A DNA stretch of 64,000 bases from Hymenoscyphus infarciens (GCA_001414345.1 LLCB01000014.1:248001-312000); one strand, 5' to 3'. Shown: positions 34,336-47,153, counted from the stretch's first letter. Program-made: numbers and translations. Notes: generated from the letters alone by a model not told the origin.

Positions 34336-36167
34336 TCAACGCCGATACATCTCCCGTTCCCTCTCCCTATCAAGAGGTTCTCTTTCCCTGATACGATCTC
34401 GGTCACGCTCCCGGATTGGACTCCGACTCCTACTTCTCGTCCGTCCACCCCGACTGTGATCATCATAATCCCTCTCACGATCCCCATGATGTCGTCGATC
34501 ATCTCGATCCACCCGATCATCCCGTCTTCGTCTGTCATCTCTTCGTACTGGTTCTGCGCCGCTGTAACTGGGTATATAAGTATCAACATTCGGTCCACCA
34601 CCTGCTCTGCTTCTCGGTAACGGGGGTCGATCAACCTCTCTCGAGGCAGATCTATATCTTCCATCCGGCCGCTCGTGATAATCAGCTTGTGGAGGTGGTC
34701 TAGGTGGAAGTCCTCGGGGGTCGGGTCTATCATCTCGTCTCCAAGCAGGTCTTCGCTCGCCCTCTGGTGGTGGTGGGGGAGGAACACCATTCCGACCGTA
34801 ACCGCCATGTGGAGGCGGGGGATATCGACTTCCATTGTGATGTCGACCATATCCATCACCATGAGAATTATTTTGGCTTCCATTGGGTCCTGCTTCTCCC
34901 CAACCACCAGTTGGACCCATGCCGACAGTTCCACCCTTTGGTGCAGGTGGAGGCCCGGCTTTTTGGCCTTTGTTCTTGCGGCGATCTAGCTCGTGAGAGG
35001 ATTCAAACACGGGGATATCTCCGGGTTTTGCTGGCTTGGGGCTAGCCTTGAAGTAAGGGTGTTCTAAAGCATCAAGGGCATTCAAACGTGTACGGTAGTC
35101 GAGGTTGAGTAAATCATCAAGTAGCTGGCATGCGCCTGAGCCATATCTGTGGTTTGTTAGTTTGAGTACCAGCAGAAATCAAGAATATTTCCTTACGCTC
35201 TAAATCGTTGATGAAGAGTTTTGGGATGGGGAACAATGTTCAAGCCTTCCGCATTGGGCAAACTCCTCCATCCTGGCATGGTAGCTTCTGTTGGAGTACC
35301 AACCAAATCAAATATGATTTTCAACTGATTCTGATCGCTATCTCCAGACAGAATTGGTTTGCCATATAACATCTCACCAAAGACGCAACTGTTTCAAGAG
35401 TTAGCAAAATCCCAAAACTGCAGCAAAAGCTTTCTGAAATGAACCTACCCAACTCCCCATAAATCAATAGCTGTTGTATATCTCTTCATTCCCAATAACA
35501 GCTCCGGAGGGCGGTACCATCTCGTTACGACGAGCGTTGTATAATCTCTCACAGCTTCACCTCCACCTCTCTTCGCAATCGGGACTGGTCCATCATAATG
35601 TCGCGCCAGACCGAAATCCGCAATTTGTAGAATTCCTTGATTGTTGATGAGTAAATTCGCAGCCTTCATATCTCTGTGCAAGATGTGTTGGTCGTGTAGA
35701 TATGCGAGGCCCTCGAGCAGCTGTATCATGTAGCACTTGATCTGAGGTTCCGTAAACTTGGGGACATCGGGGTTTTCGAGGAGTCCAGACAAATCGTGGT
35801 CCATATAAGGGGTCACCATGTACATAATGGCGCGTTTCCGCTTGTCTTTATCGGCTTTTGCGTGGTGTTCGACTGCCATCTCTTCCAATCTGAGGATGTT
35901 GGGATGGTCGAGAAGCTTGAGAAGCTTGATCTCTCGCAGGGCCGTGATTGGAAATCCATCCTTCTCATTGTGCATAAGAATCTTCTTTAATGCGACAACT
36001 TTCTGCGTCTTCTTTGACTTCGCGCGGTGGACTTCTCCAAAGGTTCCTTCTCCCAGCTTCCCTAGTATTTCGTAGTCGGTGATTCTGGAGCAGCCGTTAA
36101 ACCTGGAGGCAGACTGGCTGCGAGGAGAGACGCCATTGCTCTGTGGACTGAGCTGTGAAGCTGCCAT
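34336..36167 (-). CDS. BUR1: BUR1/SGV1-type cyclin-dependent kinase (CDK9 orthologue)
   Basis: Serine/threonine kinase that with its cyclin phosphorylates the RNA polymerase II C-terminal domain and elongation factors in the nucleus. Three exons, 36167-35449, 35388-35197, 35146-34336; 573 residues. Seen: glycine loop [18 protein letters not shown], the PITALRE-type helix [20 protein letters not shown], catalytic loop [24 protein letters not shown] and activation segment [20 protein letters not shown]. The tail after about residue 320 is disordered: Pro-rich (PPPPPP), then Arg/Asp/Glu/Ser-rich ([30 protein letters not shown]). The start is the ATG for [10 protein letters not shown]; the longer upstream frame has no ATG. 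The tail could resemble SR-type nuclear-speckle sequences, which is inference. Neighbour: the divergent NDUFB2-like gene. Confidence 0.95.
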
Positions 36168-36889
36168 GGTGATATTGAAGGGTATGAGTTCGTCTTGCGA
36201 TGAGGGGTCTCGAAGGCATGCGACTTGGGGCGGTATGGGCTCGCTATGGGCGCGGTTGAGAAAGAAGGTAAGGAGGTTGAAGGGCAAAGAGCGGTTGTAT
36301 TAATTATTTGTGAGGTAGCTGGGACTTAGCAGCATTGTAAGACATTGCCGGTCCTGCGCAATAGTACCAATGCTGGAGGAATTGCTGGAGGTCAGAAAGG
36401 TTGGTCTTGTTAGTATTCACTCATCAGGACCTCGCCCTGCGATAGGAAAAGCGGCACTCAAAACTGGTGGGGGTGACTATTCAACAAATCCTTTGTCACC
36501 AAAGAAGAGTGAACAAGTTTTCTAAAAAGAGAATAGTTGCATTCATATGGATAATGTCAATAAGTTTCACACTGGTCATTGTTAGACACCTAAGTTTCAC
36601 GATGGTGAAGACCTTGCACAAGAAAAAGTTGCGATGGCAAGGAGCACCTTTGGGGCTTGCTGCTGCTTGCTGCTGCTTGCCGCCTTGTAGCGATTAGTAC
36701 CTAAAACAGACTAGCTCGAATCTAGCTTGGGAGCGGAATTAAGATGATCCAGACTCCCAACCGTTGGATATTGCGCGGTGACAGAGCGATTGAAGATACA
36801 GACAATTGAACCCTAGCAACGACAGCTTAAGGTGTGTAAGCCATATGCCAACCCGTTCGTAGTCTTATATGCTAACAACCAGTAGCAAA
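36168..36889. promoter_or_regulatory. Divergent promoter of BUR1 and NDUFB2-like gene, with probable 5'-UTR intron
   Basis: 722 bp between start codons. Just upstream of the plus-strand ATG lies a good intron: donor GTAAGC at 36836, branch GCTAAC at 36871, acceptor CAGTAG ending 36885, leaving only CAAA before the ATG. This suggests a 5'-UTR intron of the NDUFB2-like transcript. Confidence 0.5.
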
Positions 36890-37228
36890 ATGGTTGGCCC
36901 TCCAAATTTGTTAGTGAAGCCCAAATCTCCAACCCTCAATTGAAGCTCACAACCATGACAGCAAAGGTCCCTACAGCGGCCCGCAGATCCAGATTCCAAA
37001 AGCACGACCGTTGTATCGATTTGCAGCAACAGGATTGAGCGCAAGCATGTGGTTCTGGGTAGGTTGAGTCTATTGTAGTGTTGGTTGCAATGAGGGTACT
37101 GACGAATTCCCAGATCATGTACAGAGCGAAGAAAGATGGCACGCATACCCTTTCTCCCGAAGACGAATACATCTAACATATTCATAGGCGCAGTCTTACT
37201 CGGATGGAAGCACCCATGGGATCATTGA
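36890..37228 (+). CDS. NDUFB2: Mitochondrial complex I accessory subunit, NDUFB2/AGGG family
   Basis: A 60-residue protein in four coding exons: 36890-36909, 36962-37058, 37114-37138, 37188-37228. It reads MVGPPNFKGPYSGPQIQIPK, then ARPLYRFAATGLSASMWFW, IMYRAKKDG and AVLLGWKHPWDH. The MWFWIMYR membrane-type stretch and the VLLGW...PWD ending are the hallmarks of the B2 (AGGG) subunit, a single-span protein of the complex I membrane arm. The protein is too small and too split to show as an open reading frame. Intron 1 (52 nt, GTTAGT) and intron 2 (55 nt, GTAGGT) are ordinary. Intron 3 (37139-37187) has a GC donor (G|GCACGC) with a good CTAACAT branch and CATAG acceptor; no GT donor fits. The exact match of the joined product to the family's ending supports the non-canonical splice. 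Confidence 0.85.
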
Positions 37229-37893
37229 AGCAGCAATCTTGGCGGAGAGGGGCGACGAGGGACATTTTGAGGAGTTGTTTGATTATGGGGAGATGCTGCG
37301 ATGAATATCCCGGACACAATCATGGGAAAGGCTGCTCAGTTCGTTTTTTCCATGGATAAGCATGCGGTCGGCGTACAATATACAGCATTCCAAATTCAAC
37401 CAAGTACATATTGTTCGGCGTGGGGTCTTGATACTGTGCTCTCCTCGGGCTCCAATTGGTAAACGTCCTCTTGCCTTACCTAGCAGCAGTAGTATCGATG
37501 ATCACGCAGTGTTCAGATAACTCATGCAAGATACGCGCTTTCTTTTGAGTACGCCACATTATTGTCGGACAATATTCATCTTAAACATATCGGACAATTA
37601 TTCCAATACTTCTTGGTATAATGGTTGGTGAAGCAGGTGCAGTGCCTCTCACAAACTTTCATTCTGGTAGGGTGTGTGGTGGGTGCGAGATGCTACCAAA
37701 TGAGCAATTACTTCACTTCACCCGGGGCTCATTCAAGACCAACAAGATGTCCATTTCGGACGTGATTCTTTTCTATAGAAGTCTATTCATACTTTTCTCT
37801 ACCAAACAGAAACATCAAAGCCACATTCCTGACGACCAAAGTTCATCTCATCAAGCCCTTGATCTCATCCCAAAAAAATTCAGCAGCCACATT
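37229..37893. other. Spacer between convergent genes
   Basis: 3' flanks of the NDUFB2-like gene and the methyltransferase gene. The plus-strand frame at 37621-38085 is a shadow of the latter. No gene is supported. Confidence 0.45.
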
Positions 37894-39147
37894 CTACGAA
37901 GAAGCAGGCTTCTCAAACAAATAATGCGTCACCCCCCAAGTATCACCCCCCTCATAAGCAAACAACTCAGCACAAGCCAAATAAAAGATCTGCCACCGAT
38001 AATACCACATAGCTGTATCCTTCTCCCCATAAGTCTCCGTGAGATGGGGCCAAATCTCGTTCTTACTAGCAACCATCTTGGATAACCAATCCTCGCAAGT
38101 CTTAGCATAGTGCTTACCATTAACCCACCATTGCTTCTCCAATTTCAAATCTTTTTGAAAGAATAAAAGGAGGTCGGCAGAAGGCATGGTGCCTCCAGAG
38201 AAGAAATGAGTGCTCATCCATCCTTCTTCAAAATCGTAGGGCGTGGTTTTGTGGGCGAAGATGTGGACGAAGAGTTTTCCCGAGGATTTGAGGGCGCGTG
38301 ATACCTTTGCCATGAGGAGCTCGTAGTTTTTCATGTGTTCGAATAGCTATTTCTCTGTTAGTATAAATGGGAAGAGAAGGAAAAGTAGATGTGGGGAAAC
38401 AACAAGGGAGGGAGGGGGTGGGCGGGGAAATACGAACCTCGATAGAGACGACCCGATCAAAACTCTCAGGTTCAAACTCGTAATCTACTACATTCCCAGT
38501 GATGACAGTCAAGTTCTTGAATCCCTTCTCCTTGGCTTTCTCATCGATATATATTTTCTGGGTTTTCGAGTTGGAGAAAGCTGTGATTTGAGAATTAGGA
38601 AGCATCTCCGCAAAATAAAGAGCTCCAGATCCCCATCCACAACTATATCAAAGAATCACATTAGCACATCCTTTCAATCGAAACAATCACCAATCACCTG
38701 AACAAAATTTAAAACCCAAAGACTCACCCTAAATCCAAAATCCTCATCCCATCCCGCAACCCCGCCTTCCCCAAATAACTCTCCAACATAGCCCTCTCAG
38801 CCTGCGCCAAAGTCTCACTCCCCTTATCATAAAGACAACAACTATACTTCATCCTGGGACCCAAACACGCAGCCAGAACCCCAGTGCCAACCTCATAATG
38901 CTGTTCATTCGCCGTCGCAGTCTCAATGGCAATTGGCCGTTGTCTCAAAAGCTCTACATATTGCATTTTCTTCTCATAAGCTGCTTCCAAAGAGGTGCTT
39001 GAGATTTTTGCAATGCGGTCCGCGAGTTGACGACGGATTCCGACGCGGATTAGGGCGTTGGGGAGGTAGCCTCCGTCTAGGACCCAGTCTGAGGGGGTGT
39101 TAATAGAGGGAAGACGGGGGGATGGGGGGTGCCGTACCATAGTTCAT
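37894..39147 (-). CDS. Cyclopropane-fatty-acid-synthase-type SAM methyltransferase
   Basis: Four exons, 39147-39138, 39088-38728, 38642-38438, 38346-37894; 342 residues. The first exon is only 10 nt (MNY + G), joined to DWVLDGGYLPNALIRVGIRR. SAM motif: MRILDLGCGWGSGALYFAE. Further conserved parts of the CFA-synthase / coclaurine N-methyltransferase-like family: ITAFSNSKTQK, DRVVSIELFEHMKNY, HIFAHKTTPYDFEEG, WMSTHFFSGGTMPSADLLLFF and the C-terminal WVNGKHYAKTCEDWL ... WYYRWQIFYLACAELFAYEGGDTWGVTHYLF. Members methylate lipids or small amines; the substrate here is open. No signal peptide or membrane segment is seen, so it is probably cytosolic. The 10-nt exon is supported by frame and by similarity to the family's usual start. 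Confidence 0.9.
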
Positions 39148-39749
39148 GTTGATTTAGAGGAAATGAGTGGGATTTAGATGGGTTAAAATTAGTTTTGATC
39201 TAGTGTTGAATTGATTTACGAAGTGTCGTTGGGACTTGAGACGGTTGAGTTGGGATCAAAGCGGGCATTAGCGTATCAACTCATCCTGTATCTTTCGTCG
39301 GCCGTAGACCAACTATTTTTGAGTTTATTGGTGGGTCGTACTTTCCAAATTTTCGGAAGTTTATTTAATGAGAGTGTTTTCCTAAATTCGATAGAAAAAC
39401 ATTTCAAAAGGAAGTTGCGATCGTAATTCAGATCGAGATTTTGGGTCATCGTACCCACGACACTTACCTAAATAGACCGACGAGCAATGATTTATGGAAG
39501 CCAATTGAGGGAAATCGAATATAAAAAGTATACACGACCACCGTGTAGCCTCAATGGTTCGTAATGTATGGGTCTTCACGAATCCTTGTCCAAATTTACA
39601 AAAACTTTTCTCTAAGCCCAAGACCGTCCCAAGTGAGTACTCGTGAAGCATCAAGCCTTAGTAATCATTACACCTTTATACAGAAGCATTGGTATCTCAT
39701 ATTTATACACCTTCCTCCCCTACCAATTCTCCGACTCGAATCAAAGAGT
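39148..39749. other. Spacer between methyltransferase start and P5B ATPase 3' end
   Basis: Holds the promoter of the methyltransferase gene (minus strand) and the 3' UTR of the next gene. Nothing else is supported. Confidence 0.4.
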
Positions 39750-42700
39750 TCAAAGAGTCTTCATCTCCTCCAAAATAACCTTATACTCCTTCCTCGTCTT
39801 CAACTTCCCCGAGACTTTCGTCTTCAGCGCTCCCAAATACTTCGCCAACCGCGGCAAAATATAATTCTCCGATGTCCAAGCGACAACCATATATCCAAGT
39901 CCCAGCGTAAGAAGGAAAACTTTGAAATCCCAGGTCATGTATGTTAGTTGCATGAAGTTTGCGACTCCTTGTGAGGGATCGAAAAGCATGTATGAGGAGA
40001 ATAGGAGGGCGACGACGATTGTTACGACGAATGGCACTGTATTACTTAATTAAATTGGGGGAAGGAGAGGTGTTAGGGGGGGGCGAACTGACAGTTATTT
40101 CCCATTTTTTGTCGGAATGGAGGACCGACGCTTAGGACGATGCCTGAAAGGATGTATTCGAAGCAGGATACTAGGAACAATGATGTGTTTTCGGAGTTGA
40201 GAACATTGGATTTCTCCGTGTTGACTTTTGGTGGGATGTACCTTGGGAGCTGTTAGAATTGGATCTCTATCTTAAGAACGAAGTACTCACCATGGTTGTT
40301 TCCGCACAGAGCTGAACGCCACGGCTTGAATAAAGATGCAGATGGCAATTTGACCAAGAAGAGGAACCAACACCTTTCTCGATACAAGATTTGCTGTTGG
40401 ACGCTTCTTGCAGAGTGTTGGAAATGGACCAGTCCACCCCACTGAAATATGTTAGCTTGATGGTTAAAGCTGGGAACAGAAATGCTTACTGAAAATGGCA
40501 ATTGGAAGGATTAAAACCAAATCGATGAAGAGAAACTATATTGTACGTTAGCACATGCACCATTTGCTTGGGAAATACAAAATGACGTACCTGGAAATCT
40601 CCAAGATTGGATGCGGAGGCGTAGAGGAAGCTGACGGAGGTGAACTGGATCGCTGAGTACAAACTCATATACTTGAAACAGCTGAAACTTGTGACTAATG
40701 CGGCTCGTCCCTCTCTGTGGAATATTATTAGCAGCGGTTCAAAATCCTGGTATAGGGTAGGGGACTTACCTTATGACTTCCGGAACACAGGTTATGTCGA
40801 ATACTCGACTTGTAAAGGGGGCAGCGACAGAGGCCTCGGCCTCCGAGAGCGAGATACCAACATCAGCAGCTTTCAATGCACCGCAATCGTTGGCTCCATC
40901 GCCGCAGAAGCCACAACAGTAACCAATGCTTTGGAGCTTCTCGACAAGCTCGTGCTTTTCATCTGGTGACATTCGGGCAAATACTTGTCCACAGACCAGC
41001 ATCTGAATCAAAATGTTAGCATGGTCATCAATGAATCTGCGGTTTACTGACCCTTTTTAGAACCTCTGGCGGAGCAAAATCGATGACCCAGCGGAAAACA
41101 TCCCCACTAACAGCCAGGGAATAATTTCTCAAGTTCGAGATATCATATGGCAGAGAAGCATCGCTTTCTGCGGGTGGTGGTAACGGCTAAATCAATGTTA
41201 ACATTGGAATCTCCAAAGGCGGGAATACTGCAACTGACCTTGAGAGTATTCTCGTCTAGGGTGTAAATACTGTTGTCGATGCTTTCCCATGAAAGCACGG
41301 CATTGGGATCTAGGTAATTGCCTAGGAAAACGTTAGCAAATGCAATCGCCTCCAGAGCGACTGAGTATAGCAATTACCTTCAGAGAAATGGGGCACAAAG
41401 CAATGCGCCGTTCTGTCTATGAGATTGCACTCTCTAGCAACGCTGATCGCAGTGAGAATGTTGTCACCTGTGCACATAACCTTTCTGATGCCTGCCTCTG
41501 ACAGCTCGTCTAGAACACCGGCAGTACTAGGCTTCAACTTGTTCTCAAATATGATGAATCCTAGAAAGTCCAACCCGGACTCTGCATCATCTCGCTTCAT
41601 CTTTTGGACTTTAACCCAGTTTAGTTTTTTGATGTGTTTCGTGGCGCAAGCAATAACTCGGAAGCCCCTGTGCGTATAATATGCAAGAAGTTCTTCGTAA
41701 TCATTTGGGACTTAGTGTATATTAGCAGCTTTCAATCACTGGAGGGGAAACCTTGGTCAACTCACAACTTGCCGGTCTGCATATTTCCTTCATGCATTCT
41801 GGTGCACCCTTGACGTAAATATCGCATCCTGGGGCTCCAAATTTTCGGACGATGACACTGGCCCGGCGGAGCTGAGAAACAAACTCGAAGGATTTTAGAA
41901 CTCCCAATTCAATAGGTGCGCTCTGTCAACCAGTTAGCATCAAATCAGGTAGGGGATGGCATGTTTTCCACTCACATTGGTATTATTCCCTCTTTCATTA
42001 TCATCCAGGTCGTATTCCATACCAGGGGGAGGTCGTGCAATTGAAGGCGAGATACCGCCTTGTTCCTCATCATCAGCATCGCCAGATTTCTGCTCACCTT
42101 CTTCAAAGGACCACCCTGTAAAGTTGAACATCTTAAGATCCAGTGGGTCCCCAACAAGCTCGCCATCCACGACTCGTAATGAATGGCATGTTGCCATGGT
42201 GTAGAGTGCCGCTTTGTGGGTATCATATTCCACAGTAGGGTCTCGTTCATATGAAGCACCAGGAAGAAGGGATGGAGCATCCGAAAGGATCTCACTGAAC
42301 CGACCAGATGGATTTTGGACGACCCGTACACCGAGAACATCCAATCCATCCTCTGTAAGAGTTCCAGTCTTATCAAAACATACAATGTCTAACTTCCCTC
42401 CTACATTGACTCGCTGAGGACTAATGCAGAAAATCTGCTTCTTTCTCAGCCGGGAGAGGGCAAAGTTGGTTCCAATAGTCAAGGTTGCCGGCAAAGCTGG
42501 TGGGACCACGATTGTAATCAGATCTAACGCTCTGATAATGATTAAGTGGAAAGCCAAATGCAAACGCACGAAATTGACGAATGAAGCGACGAAGCCGAGC
42601 ATTGCAATGCCCCCCATGACCGATATATACCTGAACGAATCTCTGTAGAATTTGAAGCCAGAAGGCTTAGGAAAGAGCATAGATCGTACAAGAGCTCCTT

Positions 42701-44606
42701 TTGTCGTATTGAAGCCAGTCCGTACAGCCATGGCAAGCGCAACAGCCTCATCGTCTTTATCATCTTGTGGTCTTCTTGCTCGGACGATTTTCGTTCCACA
42801 GAAGAGGAAGTGTCGTGATAATTCGGGTGCTATTGAAGAAGCTGCCAGGTTTAGAAGCCTGAGTGCCTCATCATTTGCTGGGACTTTAGATACTGGCACC
42901 GATTCGCCTAGGAACGTTAGTTTTTTTGACATTGGGTAATATATGGGAATATTTACCAGTGAGCATGCTCTCGTTAACGATACAATCACCTGCTAAAAGT
43001 ATACTATCGCTGGGAAACTGTGTCAATGCAGGATCGGTGACTTCGTAAACATCTCCAGGTACGAGTTCACTCGATGGAACATAGCGCCCTATTGCTCGGT
43101 TAGATTTCTTCGGATTTGGTTACCGGAATATATGACTTACAGAAAGAGTTCCGCAAGACACGAACGTCACACTCGAATCTCGAGATATCTCTGAGCCTTT
43201 TCATTGTCTACACATTTTATCAATATCTTGTATAGCGTGGGTTTCCTAGCTTTACTGACCGAGCGTGTCTCGAGGAGTGTGGTAGTTATGCTCACTACTG
43301 AAATAAGAAATATACAGGCGGCATAGTAGTAATATTCGTCCAGCGACCAGAGAATGAGACTGGCAATTTGAAATACATAGAAAGGGTGAAATGCCTGCAC
43401 ATGTGAGTTATGGAAAGGCAGAAGGGGAGTGCAGATTACACACCTCGTCTACAAGCAATTGTGGAATGGTCTTTTGTTTGATATCAATCAGGTTTTTGCC
43501 AAATACAAGTTCACGATTCTCTTTCTCTTCCCCATCTATGCCGGCACGAATGGACTTTACATTAGTCCATGTAGGGTCTTTCCAGCTATTGGTAAGTAGA
43601 AATTTGTCTTGTAGGGGGTTATATGAGAATCTCATGTATCGATAGTCCAGTATCCGAAGATCATCGAGAACCGGATCATCATCTTCGTCATAGGAGAGTA
43701 TGTATCGCTTTTCGGATGCACCGAAAACTGTGGACAAGGAGCGCCCGTATTCTTTTGAATCCACATCCTGCGCTACAAATTCGCCCCATTGATTCTAATT
43801 TTGTCAGAATTCTCATTTCATGGGGCGGGATGGTTTCTGCAAAAGCAACGGATTTTTCATTGTAATAATACAGAGCTTAACGACATATAAAAAAAATGAA
43901 TACTCACTTCAATAACTACCCATGAACATGAGCCCAGACTAGAGGGTTTACCCACCATGCGGACCTGCCATCGTGGTAGCCAGCGGAAGAGAAGGTAACC
44001 AAGACCGAGGGTCAATATACAGATGGTGGTGTATATGGCAAATCCAATCGTAGATGTCCGAAATCCAGCAACCACAATTGTCAGATCCTCCGTTACAATG
44101 TAGATTTTCTGGCTTATACGTCCACCTCCATCATCCTCGCTTCTTGCGCTCTCTTGCCGCAGCAGACGGTCATGTACGGATCCTCTCGAGACATGAGACG
44201 AAGTTCTCCTCATCGGCGCAAGCTCTCCTGCCTCGAGGTCTACCGAATCATCCTCCTCGAAATTTAATTCCGATTCGTCGTCCAGAATCGCACTATCGTT
44301 TTCAGGCGATTGTGTGAGATCTTGTTCTTCCCCCTCTTGATAATATGTGAAGCTAGCTGTCGAATCGGCTCTGCCTCGTCGATGTGCGAAGGAGGAAACG
44401 CTCGAGGGGACACTCTCGCCCATTGGCCCTGAAAACATCTCGTCCTGGGCCATTTCGACCTCGTCGAGGAAGCTCGTCGTCGACAGATTGCTGCCCCGTC
44501 GGTGCATGGCGAAGCTGGCTCTGGCACCATCGACATTTCGAGAGCTGCTTCGTCGCGGGTTGCTGCTATTGATGGCAATGCCATTGTTTCCATTGGTGCC
44601 GTGCAT
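39750..44606 (-). CDS. YPK9: P5B-type P-type ATPase (YPK9 / ATP13A family)
   Basis: Vacuolar/lysosomal P-type ATPase; animal members export polyamines and yeast Ypk9 protects against metals. Sixteen exons (minus): 44606-43908, 43794-43444, 43394-43260, 43207-43141, 43088-42957, 42907-41976, 41922-41766, 41710-41378, 41321-41239, 41186-41052, 41002-40770, 40714-40591, 40535-40490, 40441-40291, 40241-40093, 40036-39750; 1337 residues, frame kept at every junction. Seen: Ser-rich acidic cytosolic N terminus, membrane helices from about residue 190, LTGES actuator loop (about 460), PPALP in M4 (about 597), the P5B hallmark (P5A has PPELP), phosphorylation motif DKTGTLTE (Asp at about 640), MCTGDN, and [16 protein letters not shown]. 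The C-terminal membrane helices are spread over five short exons. Divergent from NAP1 across 391 bp. Confidence 0.95.
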
Positions 44607-44997
44607 GGCGATTAATATTAGGTAGTACCGTACCTGCGTAGATTATTGTGAGCTGTAGCCAGCTGGTCGTGAGTCCTATGTATGTGTTCCCAGCATTTTG
44701 TAGCTGCGATTGTGACGGCGATTGTGTTGCGCAGAGCCTTGCCTATCGGCCTCGTCCGGCGATTTTTTGGCGCATTTTGTTTGGTGGAGTCACCGTATCA
44801 CAAAGGGGTGCGGGGTTAGATCGCGCTACCAGAGAATCTTCTCAACAACTTATTGATTGACAAGAACAACCCTCCACTCCGCGCTAACACTTCAACAACC
44901 ACCTTCGTCGCAACCTACTTTCCATCCCAACATCTCGATATCGTCCTTTGAGAAATCTTCCCGAGTACAACCCATTCTGGGCGAGAAATCTCTCACG
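44607..44997. promoter_or_regulatory. Divergent promoter of P5B ATPase and NAP1 genes
   Basis: 391 bp separate the two start codons. It must hold both promoters and 5' UTRs; no specific element is claimed. Confidence 0.5.
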
Positions 44998-46428
44998 ATG
45001 TCTGAGATTCCAAAGAAACAAAATCTCCAAACCGCCCCGTAAGTTGACGACCACCCCTCATCACCACTGCAAAGGCGTATCGATCTAATCGTGCATATAC
45101 AGTACTCCTCAAAACACTCCTGCCAACAATGCTCCTATCTCTTCTCATGCTCAGCAACCTGGTGTAGGAACAATCAAGGAGGGTATATACATCATCTTGC
45201 CCCTCACCGAGATTTCTTTTTCATCTACTAACTTTGACATCAACAGAGGATGGTGGATTTGATCGTGCAGCCGCTGCTTCCATCTTCGCGCAAAACCCCA
45301 AACTTGTCCAAATGATCCAGGGCAAGCTTGGCTCACTTGTCGGTCGCTCGTCTGGCTACGTCGAATCCCTTCCCGCTCCAGTCCGCCGCCGTGTTGCTGG
45401 ACTTAAAGGCGTACAAAAGGAACACTCAAAGTTGGAGGCTGAATTCCAAGAGGAGGTCCTCGAGTTGGAGAAGAAATATTTCGCAAAGTTTACCCCGCTC
45501 TACCAAAAGCGTGCCGACATCGTCAACGGTGCCGCCGAGCCTACTGCTGAGGAGATAAAATCTGGTGAGGAAGATGATGAGGAGCCAAGTGAACCAGATC
45601 CAGCTGTCAAGCAGGAGGAAGGTGCAGCAGATGTGAAGGGTATCCCAGAGTTCTGGCTGTCCGCCATGAAGAACCAAGTCTCCCTCGCAGAAATGATCAC
45701 CGATAGAGATGAGGCCGCTCTTAAGGACCTTGTTGATGTCCAGATGGAGTATCTTGATAAGCCAGGTTTCCGTTTGATCTTTCAGTTCGCCGAGAACGAG
45801 TTCTTCAGCAACAAGACAATCACCAAAACCTACTTTTACCAAAACGAGAGTGGTTATGGAGGAGATTTCATTTATGATCACGCTGAGGGTGACAAGATTG
45901 ACTGGAAGGCTGGCAAGGACTTGACCGTTAGAGTTGAGAGCAAGAAGCAGCGTAACAAGAGTAAGTTGGGAAAATTCGCCACCTAGGTTTATCTAACAAG
46001 TTTCGCAGACACAAAGCAAACCCGAGTTGTCAAGAAGACTGTTCCTACAGAGTCTTTCTTCAACTTCTTCTCGCCACCAAAGGCCCCAACCGACGAGGAT
46101 GATGATGACGCCGCCAGCGACATCGAGGAGCGTCTTGAGCTTGATTACCAACTCGGAGAGGACATTAAGGAGAAGTTGATCCCACGTGCTATCGATTGGT
46201 TCACAGGCGAGGCTCTTCAATTTGAGGAACTTGACGATGATCTCGAGGAGGGTGACTTTGAGGATGAGGACGATGAGGAAGACGATGAGAGCGAGGACCA
46301 TGATGATGAGGACGAGTCTGATGACGATGTATGTCCCTCTACTCCAGTTTCCCCAGATTTCGCTAACCCAAGTCTAGGATGATGCAGCAAAGCCAAAGCA
46401 AGAGGCTGCCGAGTGCAAGCAAAGCTAA
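44998..46428 (+). CDS. NAP1: Nucleosome assembly protein NAP1
   Basis: H2A-H2B chaperone shuttling between cytoplasm and nucleus. Five exons: 44998-45038, 45103-45182, 45247-45960, 46009-46328, 46378-46428; 401 residues, typical for the family. Seen: a long dimerisation helix ([22 protein letters not shown]), [80 protein letters not shown], and [25 protein letters not shown]. These are the classic NAP blocks. The tail is strongly acidic ([20 protein letters not shown]) and ends in a lysine-containing stretch. The last intron (46329-46377) interrupts the acidic run, so it matters for tail length. Divergent from the P5B ATPase gene. Confidence 0.96.
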
Positions 46429-47153
46429 ACGCCAGCTGTTCAATATATCGCCTGACGATCTTCGACCCCGGCTTCTTGCCATAACCTAACAACTACCTCT
46501 CAGCTACCACCGCCCTGGCACAAAAATACGATGCTCGGCTTGGATTTGGGAGGGGATAATTTGCACTTGCATAGGTGTTTTTTGCACGCATGATTCATGT
46601 CTTACCCTTTTCATTACGTCTAGACTAATCTGCTTTCTCGAAGCTACGTTTGCTTTTATTGCAGGTTCTCTGCGGCTGCACTGCATCACTCATACATGCA
46701 AATATCGTAAAGGCGTTGATCCGTAGATGTCAATGAAAAAAAATCACATGGACGAGAACTGTGCACTAATTTTCCCATGCACTGGAGTTCGTTCATTCTA
46801 TTAAGAAAGTTTTTGAATTACTTTTCTCTAATTCCAAGTGTTTGAGTGCTTGCAAAAGTGGCGACATAACCACGGCATCATTGTCGTTCTTGAACTGTGA
46901 CTCGACCCTCGATTTCCCCTTCTGTGGTTGTGCTTTGGAGGCTGGCCTTAGGTGCTGTACGTAAGGGAAGTGGATTGGATTGGCTCGCATGAAAATCGGA
47001 CCTTGATCGGTCTTTGAGGGCGAGGCTGACAGATCCCGTGGTGCCTCCTGGTTTTTCCCTCTCAGCCTTGCATTAACGCCATAAATACTGAGAAAGAAAT
47101 CTTCTGAGTCACGGCATTCTTCTTCCACTCATACACTCGCAACCATAGCAAAG
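46429..47153. other. Spacer between NAP1 and the phosphoglycerate dehydrogenase gene
   Basis: 3' UTR of one gene and promoter of the next. Minus-strand frames here are not credible proteins. Confidence 0.45.

Noticed and set aside
37621..38085. Plus-strand frame of 154 codons
   Set aside because: Antisense shadow of the methyltransferase gene, whose motifs are clear on the minus strand.
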